From NCBI GenBank assembly GCA_964372115.1, contig CAYJPN010000022.1, positions 28,187 through 92,186 on the forward strand: a stretch of 64,000 nt of DNA, in the 5' to 3' direction. The stretch's first letter is position 1. Each line of letters starts with the position of its first letter. Origin of the DNA: CG2-30-36-16 sp964372115 (lineage in GTDB: Bacteria > Bacteroidota > Ignavibacteria > Ignavibacteriales > Ignavibacteriaceae). The notes below the pieces were generated by a model that worked only from the letters and a program-made list of their open reading frames with translations, was not told the origin of the DNA and ran no database searches. Made by a program: the position numbers and the translations under genes. Shown piece by piece: positions 16,356 through 25,446 of the stretch.

Positions 16356-17051
16356 TTACTTAGCGAGGTCTTTTAATCGATTCATATCACTAACAAAAAT
16401 CTTTTTACCATTAACACGGATTATTCCTTCATTTTGCAGTTTTTTTAAACTTCTTGATAATGTTTCTGTAATAGTACCAAGATAAGAAGCAATTGTAGAT
16501 TTTGGAATATTAAGCTTTATTAATGGCTCGGGAAGATTCTCTGTTTTTCTTTCCATTATTTCTTTAACCAAATATTTTGCAAGTCTATTTACAACTTCTT
16601 TTGAAGAAAGATCATCAATCTGAGCGATGAGTGATTTTAGTCTTTTTGCAAATCCTGCTAACATCTTGAAAGACATTTCAGGTTCTTTATAAAGAAGCTC
16701 AAGAAAATTTTCTTTTGGAATGAAAAGAGTTAAACATTCTTCAAGTGCTTCAGCGCTAATCGGGTAATCACCCCCTTCAAACAATGGAATTTCTGCAAAT
16801 ACGGATAAGTTTCGCACAATGTGTACAACTGTTTCTTTCCCCTGACTTGATATTTTAAAAACTTTTACATTGCCTTTTAAAAGGATATAAAACCCGCGAT
16901 AAAGTTCACCTTCGTTAAAAATTCTCTCGCGTTTGTCATACTTTTCTAATTTGCTAAATGACGTAATTTTTCTTAATTGCTCTACACTTAACTCAGAGAA
17001 TAAGGGTATTTTACGCAATGTATCTTTATTTTCGATTAACTCTCGAGACAT
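16356..17051 (-). CDS. Crp/Fnr-family transcription regulator
   Basis: 231-residue regulator. A cyclic-nucleotide-type beta-roll sensor domain spans about residues 10-125 (IPLFSELSVEQLRKI, EGELYRGFYILLKGNVKVFK), followed by a dimer helix and a winged HTH with KSTIASYLGTITETLSRSL, the typical recognition helix. There are no N-terminal Fe-S cysteines, so it is not an O2-sensing FNR. It resembles the DNR/NarR-type branch that senses NO through haem or responds to other signals. Position upstream of DUF2249, DUF1858 and oxidase-like genes on the same strand suggests control of that cluster and perhaps of nar (inference). Confidence 0.9.
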   Translation of the reverse strand: MSRELIENKDTLRKIPLFSELSVEQLRKITSFSKLEKYDKRERIFNEGELYRGFYILLKGNVKVFKISSQGKETVVHIVRNLSVFAEIPLFEGGDYPISAEALEECLTLFIPKENFLELLYKEPEMSFKMLAGFAKRLKSLIAQIDDLSSKEVVNRLAKYLVKEIMERKTENLPEPLIKLNIPKSTIASYLGTITETLSRSLKKLQNEGIIRVNGKKIFVSDMNRLKDLAK

Positions 17052-17554
17052 TTGCTATAAAAACATTGTTGATTAATTATTAGATACCTAAATATAGTTC
17101 ACCTAAAATAAAAGGAAGGAAAAGCGGCATAAGTTGTTCATTTTTTAATTTATAAAAAGAAAAAATCAACAGACAAAAGCCACCCTTCTGATGATTAAAA
17201 ATAAGCAAAAAATCGGTTACAAACATAAATGGCAAAGCACTCTTTTAGGAGATCCGGGCTGACAAAATATGCTGAAATTTCACCAATCAATAACTTATAA
17301 ACAAATGGGAAATTGGTGGACAAATCAACGAATTGTTCCAGGCTGAAAAAATGATGATCTGTTGTGGCAGATAGGCGTCTTTGCCTATAACTTGCTGGTA
17401 ATAATGAGATGCGACAGAAACGGGTCAAAAACCACGCCTTCGCTTTGATGTTAGTTTACATTTTCGAGTACAGTTTTACAATATTTTGGTTTAAAAAAAT
17501 ATTCCGGAAAACAAAAAAGCCATATAAGTATTAACCTATATGGCTTTAAGTTTG
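17052..17554. other. Non-coding stretch before the Crp/Fnr gene
   Basis: About 500 bases with no convincing gene. A 77-codon minus-strand frame (17195-17428) has no recognisable feature. The only clear signal is the hairpin terminator at 17512-17544. The promoter of the Crp/Fnr gene should lie at 17052-17150, but I cannot pick hexamers with confidence. Confidence 0.5.
17512..17544 (-). terminator. Terminator after tRNA-Ala
   Basis: GCCATATA (17519-17526) and TATATGGC (17537-17544) form an 8-bp stem. On the minus strand it is followed by a T-run (AAAAAA at 17513-17518 on the plus strand), placing a rho-independent terminator directly downstream of the minus-strand tRNA. Confidence 0.75.
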
Positions 17555-17627
<73 letters not shown>

Positions 17628-17686
17628 AAAAAATGTGATGCAAAGATACTTAAGAATAATTTTTCAGTCAACTTATTGTTTAAGTA

Positions 17687-17718
17687 TAAAAAAAAGCCGG
17701 ACATATTTCAATCCGGCT
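17687..17718 (-). terminator. Terminator of the T9SS cargo gene
   Basis: AGCCGGA (17695-17701) and TCCGGCT (17712-17718) form a perfect 7-bp stem followed on the minus strand by eight T. It lies 30 bases past the stop of the minus-strand gene at 17748. Confidence 0.85.
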
Positions 17719-17747
17719 CTAATCAAAAAGATTAACTATCTATTTTT

Positions 17748-19619
17748 TTACTTCAACAATGTCATTTTGTTGGTTAGAACTTTATTTCCAGCCGATAATC
17801 TGTAAATATAAGTTCCACTCGGTAAATTGTTAGAACTAAAAGTAACCTGATATGTGCCTGATTCCATCATCTGACCGGAAACAAGAACGGCAACTTCTTC
17901 GCCAACAATATTGTATACTCTTAAATCAACAGATGATCTTGTAGCTAATCCGAATTTAATAGTTGTGCTAGGATTAAACGGGTTAGGATAGTTCTGCTCA
18001 AGGACAAATTCCGAAGGAGTGGTAAAGTTAACTTCCGTTACATCTGTGTATGCAAATGTACCATTTAAGTCAACTTGTTTTAGTCTGTAGAAATAATTGC
18101 CCATTTCAACATCACTATCTACAAAGCTATATGTATGTTTTTCGGTTGATGTACCAGCGCCGTTAACAAAAGCAACAGTAGAGAATGATTTGCCGTCAAT
18201 ACTTCTTTGTACTTCAAAACCATAATTATTTGTTTCAGTTGTTGTAGCCCAGTCAAGTCTTACAAATCCGTCAACAACATTAGCTGAGAATGAAGAAAGT
18301 TCTACCGGTACATGTCCAGTGTGGTCAAGGATAACGATAGGAGCTAATTCGCCAGTACCTTCGCTGTAAAGAACTTCCATATCAGGGTCTTCATCAACGT
18401 TGGCAACAACAATGTGCATCCAACGACCGTCGATACTTGTAGTGAAATCATGATCGATAGTTGTAATTGTATAATTTGCAGGGTCGGTTATAGCGCCGGC
18501 ACCATTATATTCAAATCTAATTATTGATTCGTTCGGTGTAGCCGCCCTGGTTCCTGCAACATAATCTACATTTCCATCTAGGTCAATGTCACCGGCTGAA
18601 CCGCCATAAAGTCTGCCTGAGGCACCAATCGTGGTAACTGCGCCTATTTCAGTTGCAGTAACTGCAGCGCCGGAGCCTTGAAGTAGGAAAAACTTCTGGT
18701 CTGTAGAACCGTTGCCGGCAACGATTATTTCTTTTGTATTGTCATTATTGATATCAACAGTAGTTGCTGAATTCCATGAACCACCTGGAATTAAACCAAC
18801 AAACGTTGAATCTTTTGTCCATGCACCTGCAGAATAAGTAAATGCTTCTACATCACCATTAGTATTGAGCACGAAAGCTGCGTTGCCATTTACTGCCATG
18901 TCATAAGCTGTTCCTGTTCCACCGGAATATTCTAAAGTCCAGGTTTCTGATCCGTCACCATTATTAGGAATATTGCTTACTGAAGCAACGCCAAAATTGT
19001 AATCGCCGGCACGTGTACAGAAAAGTAATTCATTTGTGTTATCACCATCGGGGTCTGCAACAACCCAGCGGAATGGTCTTAAATTAACTCCGGCAGCAGG
19101 ATCAATTGACCATTTAGCATTTGGAAGCCAGTTGCCAGGCGTTCCAAGATCAGCTACACCCAAATTATCGCTTCCATCTCCAGCAACTTCAAAAACAACC
19201 AAGCGTATCATATCGGCTGTATACGGGCTATAGTTAACCGGTCCCCAAATAATTTCTTTTCTACCATCTTTATCTAGATCACCAATTGTAAGCGCCGGCC
19301 ATGTATTCTGAAGGGCAATAACTGAGCCTATTGATGCTCTCCAAACTAACTGCCAACCATCAAAAGTTCCTTTAAATTCAAACTTAAAAATGCTCGGGAT
19401 AAGTTCGGCACCGGAGTCATTCCAGTTGTTGTTTACAGCATAAATTTCCATCATACCATCACCGTCAAGATCAACATCGGCAACTATATTACCAAAGCTT
19501 GCATTTTCGGGTGCGGGTAAAGGTATTTCTCCAACGCGAACAAACGCTTGTCCGAATAATGATCCAGTAATAAGCATACTGAAAAGTAACATGAATGAAA
19601 TTTTAGAAAGTTTTTTCAT
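17748..19619 (-). CDS. Secreted FG-GAP propeller protein with T9SS sorting domain
   Basis: 623-residue exported protein. The start is taken as ATG at 19619: it has AGGAG upstream and begins directly with a signal peptide (MKKLSKISFMLLFSMLITGS). The longer frame to 19682 adds 21 unlikely residues. FG-GAP/VCBS-type calcium-binding loops recur (VDLDGDGMMEIY, GDLDKDGRKEII, VDINNDNTKEII, GDIDLDGNVDYV), suggesting a beta-propeller. A fibronectin-III-like domain (VELSSFSANVV to about YTDVTEVNF) precedes the sorting domain QNYPNPFNPSTTIKFGL, ending NKMTLLK. Substrate or partner is unknown. Confidence 0.85.
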   Translation of the reverse strand: MKKLSKISFMLLFSMLITGSLFGQAFVRVGEIPLPAPENASFGNIVADVDLDGDGMMEIYAVNNNWNDSGAELIPSIFKFEFKGTFDGWQLVWRASIGSVIALQNTWPALTIGDLDKDGRKEIIWGPVNYSPYTADMIRLVVFEVAGDGSDNLGVADLGTPGNWLPNAKWSIDPAAGVNLRPFRWVVADPDGDNTNELLFCTRAGDYNFGVASVSNIPNNGDGSETWTLEYSGGTGTAYDMAVNGNAAFVLNTNGDVEAFTYSAGAWTKDSTFVGLIPGGSWNSATTVDINNDNTKEIIVAGNGSTDQKFFLLQGSGAAVTATEIGAVTTIGASGRLYGGSAGDIDLDGNVDYVAGTRAATPNESIIRFEYNGAGAITDPANYTITTIDHDFTTSIDGRWMHIVVANVDEDPDMEVLYSEGTGELAPIVILDHTGHVPVELSSFSANVVDGFVRLDWATTTETNNYGFEVQRSIDGKSFSTVAFVNGAGTSTEKHTYSFVDSDVEMGNYFYRLKQVDLNGTFAYTDVTEVNFTTPSEFVLEQNYPNPFNPSTTIKFGLATRSSVDLRVYNIVGEEVAVLVSGQMMESGTYQVTFSSNNLPSGTYIYRLSAGNKVLTNKMTLLK

Positions 19620-19875
19620 AACAGCTCCTAATTTTTTGTTAAATAATTTGTGTAAATGAAAACCAAAAATTGATTTTATCAATTGATTTTTGCGCTCAAC
19701 ATACCTTTCGTAGTTTTAATTTATAAATAACAATATAATTTTTTTGAATAAAGTTTTATTCATTTGTAGAATTTTATTTGCAACTTTGAGAAAATAAAAA
19801 AAAATAGTGAATAAGCCAAACAATATTATTTAATTCATAACCCGGGCAAGCCAGAACCCGTCAAGTTAAAATCTA

Positions 19876-19935
19876 CGAATGATTGTTTGAATGACTGAAT
19901 GAAAACCATTCATCCATTCAACCATTCGTTTTTTT
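19876..19935. repeat. Long imperfect palindrome built from GAATG/CATTC
   Basis: CGAATG at 19876 pairs with CATTCG ending 19928, and internal TTGAATG and GAATG pair with CATTCAA and CATTC around an AAAAC loop. Seven T follow on the plus strand, so it could also act as a terminator in that direction, although no plus-strand gene precedes it. The rest of 19620-20011 shows no gene. Confidence 0.5.
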
Positions 19936-20011
19936 AATAATTAATATTATACTATTCTGCACAGAATATTTTTTCTAACTATACAATTAACCGCTATAAG
20001 TTTTAATAAAT

Positions 20012-20040
20012 AAAAAGCGCCGCTATTAACGGCGCTTTTT
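20012..20040 (-). terminator. Bidirectional-type terminator
   Basis: AAAAAGCGCCG (20012-20022) and CGGCGCTTTTT (20030-20040) form a strong stem with a 7-base loop and T-runs on either strand. It lies 5 bases past the stop of the minus-strand gene at 20045. Confidence 0.88.
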
Positions 20041-20044
20041 TTTA

Positions 20045-21493
20045 TTACTTTATTAAAGTCATTTTTTTGCTTAACTGCTGTGTTCCGTTTGTAAGAACAT
20101 AAATATAAGTTCCCGAAGCAAGTTTAGATGCGTCCAAAGTTATACTATAATTGCCTGCTTCAAAGGAGGCTGAGTTTATTAACGATGTAACCAATTCGCC
20201 TGTAATATTGTAGACTTTTAAACTAACATCATTACGTTGATTAACGGAAAATTCAATTGTTGTAGTCGGGTTAAAGGGGTTCGGATAATTCTGACTCAAA
20301 TTAAATTCAGAAGGAATAGTTCCATCTTCTTTTTGAACACTAACAATCGTTAATGGTATTGTTGGTAATGTGCCCGAATAAACCCATTTATCAACAGTCC
20401 AACCATAATAAGATTGATCGTAAAGATTAAAGTTTTCGTCAAAATCTACACCGTAAACAGACGTATAACCTGAAGCTATTCCTATTTGGTTAGGACGGTT
20501 TTGGTAACCGCCAGTGATTAGAAAATTCCATTCTGCACAGTCGATAGTGTCAAGTTCTGCCCCGGTATTTGGATTTAGCAAGAAAATCTTGCCATATACA
20601 TAACCATTCGCAGTGTGGAAATCAACATCGGCTGCCATAAATAAAATATTTTTTGTCGGCATGTAACCGAGTCCCCATGGGCCTGCTTCATATTCTACTC
20701 CGGTGGTATCGGTATAGGTATAATTAAATCCGGTAAATTGAGTATACCCGTTAACCGGATCGCCGGTATAGCAGTACACTTTTTTTGCTTGATAATTTGA
20801 AACATAAATAACACTTCCGGAGGGTTCTACCGCAATGCCTCTAAGCGTTCCTGCATCCGGTACTGTAATAGTTGTTATGGGTATGCCTATATGAAGTCCT
20901 ACCCACTCCGGGTCATCTGCCAGAGGCTTAAAAACAAGTACTTTGCCGGTGGCATTAGTGTCAATAGTGGTTACATAAACATAACCATTGGCGTCAACAT
21001 CAATTGCCCAGATAGAATCTGCGCCTGTAGCGAGACGATAATCTGTAGAGACAACAGAATCGGCTGACATTTTAAAAACCAAAATGTTTCTTGATGCATC
21101 ATTATTCGCAACATAAATCATTGAATCTGGAGTTGCGGAAAGATCCACAGCTTCAAGCATTTCAACAACATCAAAACCACTGCTCCATTGCTGGCGGTAA
21201 CCTGCCGGGGCGTATGGGTATGTGCCCATCCGTCCGTTTATTGAATCAGCATTAGTATAACCGACAAGGTAACATGTGCTGTTTGTACCTCTTCTTGCTA
21301 AGGCAACAAAAGTGTTTTCTTTTATAACCCCAACGGCTGGCACATTATAGCCGGTTGAATTTGGCTGATCATCAATGGTAGCATAATTACAACTCCAGGT
21401 TCCATCAAAGGTTTGAGAGTTTGCTGATGCAGGGTACATTATAATAAGCATGAGGATCATTGATAAGAAGGATAGAGTACGGCGAAGTTTCAT
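20045..21493 (-). CDS. Secreted NHL/propeller-like protein with T9SS sorting domain
   Basis: 482-residue exported protein. The start is ATG at 21493, preceded by GGAGG and followed at once by a signal peptide (MKLRRTLSFLSMILMLIIMY...NSQ). The in-frame extension to 21577 is rejected. The middle holds repeated strands such as GYVYVTTIDTNATGKVLVFKP and GIAVEPSGSVIYVSNYQAKK, which look like blades of an NHL-type propeller. The C-terminus has LSQNYPNPFNPTTTIEF and ends KKMTLIK, the type A sorting domain. Function is unknown. It follows the neighbouring cargo gene on the same strand but has its own terminator. Confidence 0.82.
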   Translation of the reverse strand: MKLRRTLSFLSMILMLIIMYPASANSQTFDGTWSCNYATIDDQPNSTGYNVPAVGVIKENTFVALARRGTNSTCYLVGYTNADSINGRMGTYPYAPAGYRQQWSSGFDVVEMLEAVDLSATPDSMIYVANNDASRNILVFKMSADSVVSTDYRLATGADSIWAIDVDANGYVYVTTIDTNATGKVLVFKPLADDPEWVGLHIGIPITTITVPDAGTLRGIAVEPSGSVIYVSNYQAKKVYCYTGDPVNGYTQFTGFNYTYTDTTGVEYEAGPWGLGYMPTKNILFMAADVDFHTANGYVYGKIFLLNPNTGAELDTIDCAEWNFLITGGYQNRPNQIGIASGYTSVYGVDFDENFNLYDQSYYGWTVDKWVYSGTLPTIPLTIVSVQKEDGTIPSEFNLSQNYPNPFNPTTTIEFSVNQRNDVSLKVYNITGELVTSLINSASFEAGNYSITLDASKLASGTYIYVLTNGTQQLSKKMTLIK

Positions 21494-21696
21494 CGAGACC
21501 TCCAGGATTAGTGAATGTTTTGAAATTAACCCGATTACATTAGAAAAAATTAAACACAAAATCAAGCATAACCTCAATTACTTTTGCACCTTAACACGAC
21601 ATTTAATGTTTTCAGTTTGTGAAGAATTAATCATCTAATCTTTTTTAAGGTTAAAGAAATTTTAATAATAAGAGATATTTTTTATCTTTACCCGCA

Positions 21697-23049
21697 ATGA
21701 AATTATTTCCAATAAATAGCTATTACAAAAAAATATTAAGGCTTTCTATTCCAGCTATTGCGGGTCTCTCAACTCAAATGGTTGTTTCACTTGTAGACTC
21801 CGCAATGGTCGGGCGATTAGATGAAGCTCAATACGCCCTTGCAGCAATGGGGATAGGCGTACTTGCTACATGGGCGTTAATTAGTTTTTTTTCGAGTCTT
21901 GCAACCGGCACACATGTTATTGTTGCCCGAAAATTCGGAGAAAATGATTTTATTTCATGTGGAAGCGCATTAAACAATTCTTTGATCCTTGCGACTGTGA
22001 TAGGTTCAATTGTAGCTATTATGGCGTTATTTGCAGCAAAACCAATAGCTCAATTGTTTGCCGCCGATGTTACAGTTGGCAAATATGCTGGCGAGTATAT
22101 TTTTTATAGATTTCTCGGAATTCCATTTTTCTTAATTTCAGTTTCTTACCGTGGTTTTTATTTTGGAATAAGTAAACCCAAAATATTTATGATATCCGGT
22201 TTAGTGACAAACCTCTTAAATATTGTATTTAATTATATTTTTATTTACGGTGAGTTCGGTTTTCAAAAAATGGGATTAGCCGGCGCCGGTTTGGGTTCTA
22301 CACTTGCAACAATGTTTGATATGGTATTTTATTTTGTTGTGTTGATGCTGCCGCGTTATAGAAATAAATACCAAAATTTCAAACATTTCAAAATTGATTG
22401 GGAAATAATAAAAACCATTTACAAAATAAGTCTTCCGGTATCTTTTCAAAATATTTTCATACTTATTGGCTTCTTATTGTTTGTAGCAATTACCGGTTTA
22501 ATTGGCACAACACAACAAGCCGCCACTCAGGCTATAATAAGTACCTTATTTATTTCTTTCCTCCCTTGTTTTGGTTTTGGTACGGCTGTTCAAACTCTGG
22601 TTGGCAATAGTCTTGGTTCGGGCAAAATTGTTCTTGCAAAAATTTATGGATTCGAAACGGCAAAGATTGCAACATATTATACATTCGCTTTAAGTTTTGT
22701 TTTTATTCTTTTACCCCAATATATGCTTTTACTCATAACCACAGATAAAGCAATTATTGAAGCTGCGGTTAACCCAATGCGAATTGCCGGCGTTGCTCAA
22801 ATATTTTATGCTGTTGGCGTTGTACTTGCAAATGGGCTTCAGGCAGGCGGTAAAACAATGTTTGTTATGTTAGCAGAAGTGTTGACAAATTTACTGATAT
22901 TCGTTCCTATCGCTTATTTTCTTGGTGTATACCTTAGTTTGGGTTTAACCTGGGCATGGGCGGCTCTGCCGTTTTATATTATCTGTTATTCTTTGATAAT
23001 TTATATTAAGTTTAGGTTTGGTAGTTGGAGTATTGATTTGAATGGCTGA
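21697..23049 (+). CDS. MATE-family multidrug efflux transporter
   Basis: 450-residue inner-membrane antiporter with 12 predicted helices in two related halves. The first helix has RLSIPAIAGLSTQMVVSLVDSAMVGRL, the typical MATE opening, and the second half repeats it as ISLPVSFQNIFILIGF. The GFGTAVQTLVGNSLGSGK segment is also family-typical. It belongs to the NorM/DinF-like group; substrates cannot be told from sequence. It is divergent from the minus-strand cargo gene and probably has its own promoter. Confidence 0.92.
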   Translation: MKLFPINSYYKKILRLSIPAIAGLSTQMVVSLVDSAMVGRLDEAQYALAAMGIGVLATWALISFFSSLATGTHVIVARKFGENDFISCGSALNNSLILATVIGSIVAIMALFAAKPIAQLFAADVTVGKYAGEYIFYRFLGIPFFLISVSYRGFYFGISKPKIFMISGLVTNLLNIVFNYIFIYGEFGFQKMGLAGAGLGSTLATMFDMVFYFVVLMLPRYRNKYQNFKHFKIDWEIIKTIYKISLPVSFQNIFILIGFLLFVAITGLIGTTQQAATQAIISTLFISFLPCFGFGTAVQTLVGNSLGSGKIVLAKIYGFETAKIATYYTFALSFVFILLPQYMLLLITTDKAIIEAAVNPMRIAGVAQIFYAVGVVLANGLQAGGKTMFVMLAEVLTNLLIFVPIAYFLGVYLSLGLTWAWAALPFYIICYSLIIYIKFRFGSWSIDLNG

Positions 23050-23150
23050 TAAAAAATTAATTTATAAAATTGGTCGCTGTGAGTACAATAAACTTCCGCT
23101 GTCGTGGTTATGACTGGCGGCATTTTTAAGAAATTCATTTTAAAAAGTTC

Positions 23151-23179
23151 TTGACATTATTTGCGAATAAGAATATATT
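23151..23179 (+). promoter_or_regulatory. Strong sigma70-type promoter placed for a leaderless mRNA
   Basis: TTGACA (23151-23156), a 17-base spacer and TATATT (23174-23179) make a near-consensus promoter. The expected start site falls at about 23186, which is the A of the ATG of the next gene. No Shine-Dalgarno lies between, so a leaderless transcript is predicted. Confidence 0.6.
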
Positions 23180-23185
23180 TTGACC

Positions 23186-23584
23186 ATGAAATTATTACTT
23201 ACAAAAGTTTTAGTAGTTTTAGCCTTTATTAGCACTGTTTTTGCCGGTGCTTTTATAGATTATTTTCAAGCTCGATCCGAGAATGAAAATGTTAGGCTTG
23301 AGTGGAAAACCGGTTCAGAAGAAAATTTGAAAAATTTTGTCATCGAACGGAAAACCTCTCAAAGCAGTTTTACTGATATTGCTACCATAGAACCCAAAGG
23401 TGACAATTCAATATACACCTATATTGATGAATCCGCATACAAATCAAATGATTTAATTTTTGTTTACAGATTAAGAATTGTTGAAAACAATAGCCAGTAC
23501 ACTCATTCCTCTCAGGTGTCGGTTTCCACAAACATCTCCGGATTTAAAAGAACATGGGGAAGTATAAAAGCCATGTTTAGGTAG
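23186..23584 (+). CDS. Small secreted fibronectin-III-like protein
   Basis: 132-residue protein with a signal peptide (MKLLLTKVLVVLAFISTVFAG) and a single beta-sandwich domain: FQARSENENVRLEWKTGSEENL, FVIERKTSQSSFTDI and FVYRLRIVENNSQYTHS. The pattern matches the fibronectin-III-like module seen just before T9SS tails in this genome (compare the protein at 17748), but here it stands alone without a sorting domain. The start is ATG at 23186, not the TTG six bases earlier. A basic tail (GFKRTWGSIKAMFR) ends the protein. Confidence 0.7.
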   Translation: MKLLLTKVLVVLAFISTVFAGAFIDYFQARSENENVRLEWKTGSEENLKNFVIERKTSQSSFTDIATIEPKGDNSIYTYIDESAYKSNDLIFVYRLRIVENNSQYTHSSQVSVSTNISGFKRTWGSIKAMFR

Positions 23585-23633
23585 GCTTTCCTTTAATGCT
23601 CGCTCCCTTTCATAATTTTTCTTTTCATAAGCG

Positions 23634-24881
23634 ATGAATAATTTTTTTTATTCAACCATTTCTTTTTTTATAATTTCTTTCGGTTTATTTTTTTTTGGCG
23701 GGTGTGCAGGCTCAAAAAAATTTTCTTCCGATGATGAGACTACCTGGGAAAAATCAACCCGTACTATTCGCGTAAATCTCTTCAACCAGAATTATGAGTA
23801 TTCTCTTACAGCAGCATCGTCTATGTTGTTAATTGTAGATGGTAAAAAGGAAGCGATTGTAAATAAAAATAACGAGTTAAGTTTTAGTTCCGATGGTGAA
23901 ATGATCGATCTTTCAATTAAAGGGAAAAATTACTCAGGCTCCGAAATAAAATTATTAAAAGCTGAACGTGAACAGAATTTGTTCATCGACGGCAAACAGT
24001 TAACAGGTTATGTTAAAGTTATGTCCAGTGGGGCGAAAATTTATTTTATAAATGTTCTTCCGTTTGAAGAATATTTAAAAGGTGTTGTGCCTGCTGAAAT
24101 GCCGGTAGGGGAGGGAACTGAAAATTTTGAAGCGCTTAAAGCTATGGCAATTTGTGCCCGGACTTATGCGGTTATTAAAATGAATAATTATTCGTCCCTA
24201 TTCGATGTTTACGACAGCGTAAGCGATCAGGTTTATGGCGGGGTTAATCGTGGGAATGAAGTTTCGGACAGAGCGGTCACGGAAACCTCGGGTATGATTT
24301 TAACTTACAGTGGTAAACCGGCAGTCACACTTTATTATTCAACCTGCGGAGGACGAACCGAAGATGGTAAAAACGTTTTTGAATCTGCTGATTACCCTTA
24401 CCTTACAAGTCACGATGATTCATCTCCTGCTTATTGTTCCGTTTCACCAAGGTTTGAGTGGGAGGAAAATTTTACTGCCGGCGAACTTATAAAAAGATTA
24501 ACCACGGCACATCTGTTAGACACGGACTCCTATACTCTTAAAGACATAGTCATTTCAAGTAGGTTTATATCAGGCAGAGTTAACCAGTTAGATTTTCATT
24601 TGGAGGATTCGGATGGTATAGAAAGGGTTATTTCAATTTACGGCAACAAAATAAGGGGCATAATCAGGAACAGTGATAACTCCGCAATGCTAAACAGTAA
24701 CTGGTTTAATGTGGTGAAGTCCGATGACGGAAACTTTAAACTTATAGGAAAAGGTTACGGACACGGAGTTGGAATGTGCCAGTACGGCGCTATGACGCAA
24801 TCGAAATTGGGAAAAAATTATAAGAACATTTTGAACTTTTATTATCCAGGGACAACTTTAAAAAGATATGATTCAAACTAA
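23634..24881 (+). CDS. SpoIID/LytB-domain lipoprotein
   Basis: 415-residue envelope protein with a lipobox (FFGGC, Cys near residue 25) and a SpoIID-like domain over roughly residues 130-410. Conserved segments include VLPFEEYLKGVVPAEMP, the ALKAMAICARTYAV helix, LYYSTCGGRTED and the C-terminal GKGYGHGVGMCQYGAMTQSK. SpoIID is a lytic transglycosylase acting on denuded glycan; relatives outside spore formers probably remodel peptidoglycan. The 3' end overlaps the maf gene by 14 bases. Confidence 0.9.
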   Translation: MNNFFYSTISFFIISFGLFFFGGCAGSKKFSSDDETTWEKSTRTIRVNLFNQNYEYSLTAASSMLLIVDGKKEAIVNKNNELSFSSDGEMIDLSIKGKNYSGSEIKLLKAEREQNLFIDGKQLTGYVKVMSSGAKIYFINVLPFEEYLKGVVPAEMPVGEGTENFEALKAMAICARTYAVIKMNNYSSLFDVYDSVSDQVYGGVNRGNEVSDRAVTETSGMILTYSGKPAVTLYYSTCGGRTEDGKNVFESADYPYLTSHDDSSPAYCSVSPRFEWEENFTAGELIKRLTTAHLLDTDSYTLKDIVISSRFISGRVNQLDFHLEDSDGIERVISIYGNKIRGIIRNSDNSAMLNSNWFNVVKSDDGNFKLIGKGYGHGVGMCQYGAMTQSKLGKNYKNILNFYYPGTTLKRYDSN

Positions 24882-25446
24882 ACTGCCGATTTACCTCGCA
24901 TCCAAATCTCCCAGAAGAAGGAAACTTCTTACACAAATGAAATTAAAGTTTAAAGCTTTTCATGTTGAGACGGATGAAAAAATAGTGAAAAAAGATTCGC
25001 CTGCTGAAAACGTAAGAAGGTTAGCAGCTCAAAAATTAGAAACTGCAAAAAAATCTGTAAAAAAAGGAATTATAATAACAGCAGATACCATTGTAGTCCT
25101 TGACGGGGAAGTAATTGGTAAACCGAAAAATGAAAAAGATGCGGCTAAAATATTAAAAAAATTGAGCGGCAGAACGCATCAAGTTTTTACCGGTGTTTCA
25201 ATTTATAACTCGGAAAAAAATAAAACCATAACTACTTACGAGAGAACATCAGTAACTTTTAGGCAATTAAGCCAAAAAGAAATTGATGATTATATTTCAA
25301 CCGGAAGCCCGATGGATAAAGCCGGCGCATACGGTATTCAGGATGACTTCGGTGCAGTTTTCGTAAGTAAAATTAATGGGTGTTATTATAACGTAGTTGG
25401 TCTCCCGGTTTCAAAACTATACTCAACTCTATTAAGGATTATCTAA
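24868..25446 (+). CDS. maf: Maf-family nucleoside triphosphate pyrophosphatase
   Basis: 192-residue house-cleaning nucleotide pyrophosphatase. Motifs are LASKSPRRRKLL at the N-terminus (phosphate-binding), ITADTIVVLDGEVIGKPKN in the middle, and MDKAGAYGIQDDFGAVFV near the end. The motif pattern is of the YhdE (dTTP/UTP) type, but substrate is not proven. It starts at the ATG overlapping the end of the SpoIID-like gene and stops immediately before the next gene, so three genes form one transcript. Confidence 0.93.
   Translation: MIQTKLPIYLASKSPRRRKLLTQMKLKFKAFHVETDEKIVKKDSPAENVRRLAAQKLETAKKSVKKGIIITADTIVVLDGEVIGKPKNEKDAAKILKKLSGRTHQVFTGVSIYNSEKNKTITTYERTSVTFRQLSQKEIDDYISTGSPMDKAGAYGIQDDFGAVFVSKINGCYYNVVGLPVSKLYSTLLRII

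Noticed and set aside
17195..17428. 77-codon minus-strand ORF upstream of tRNA-Ala
   Set aside because: Composition is not protein-like and there is no ribosome-binding site.
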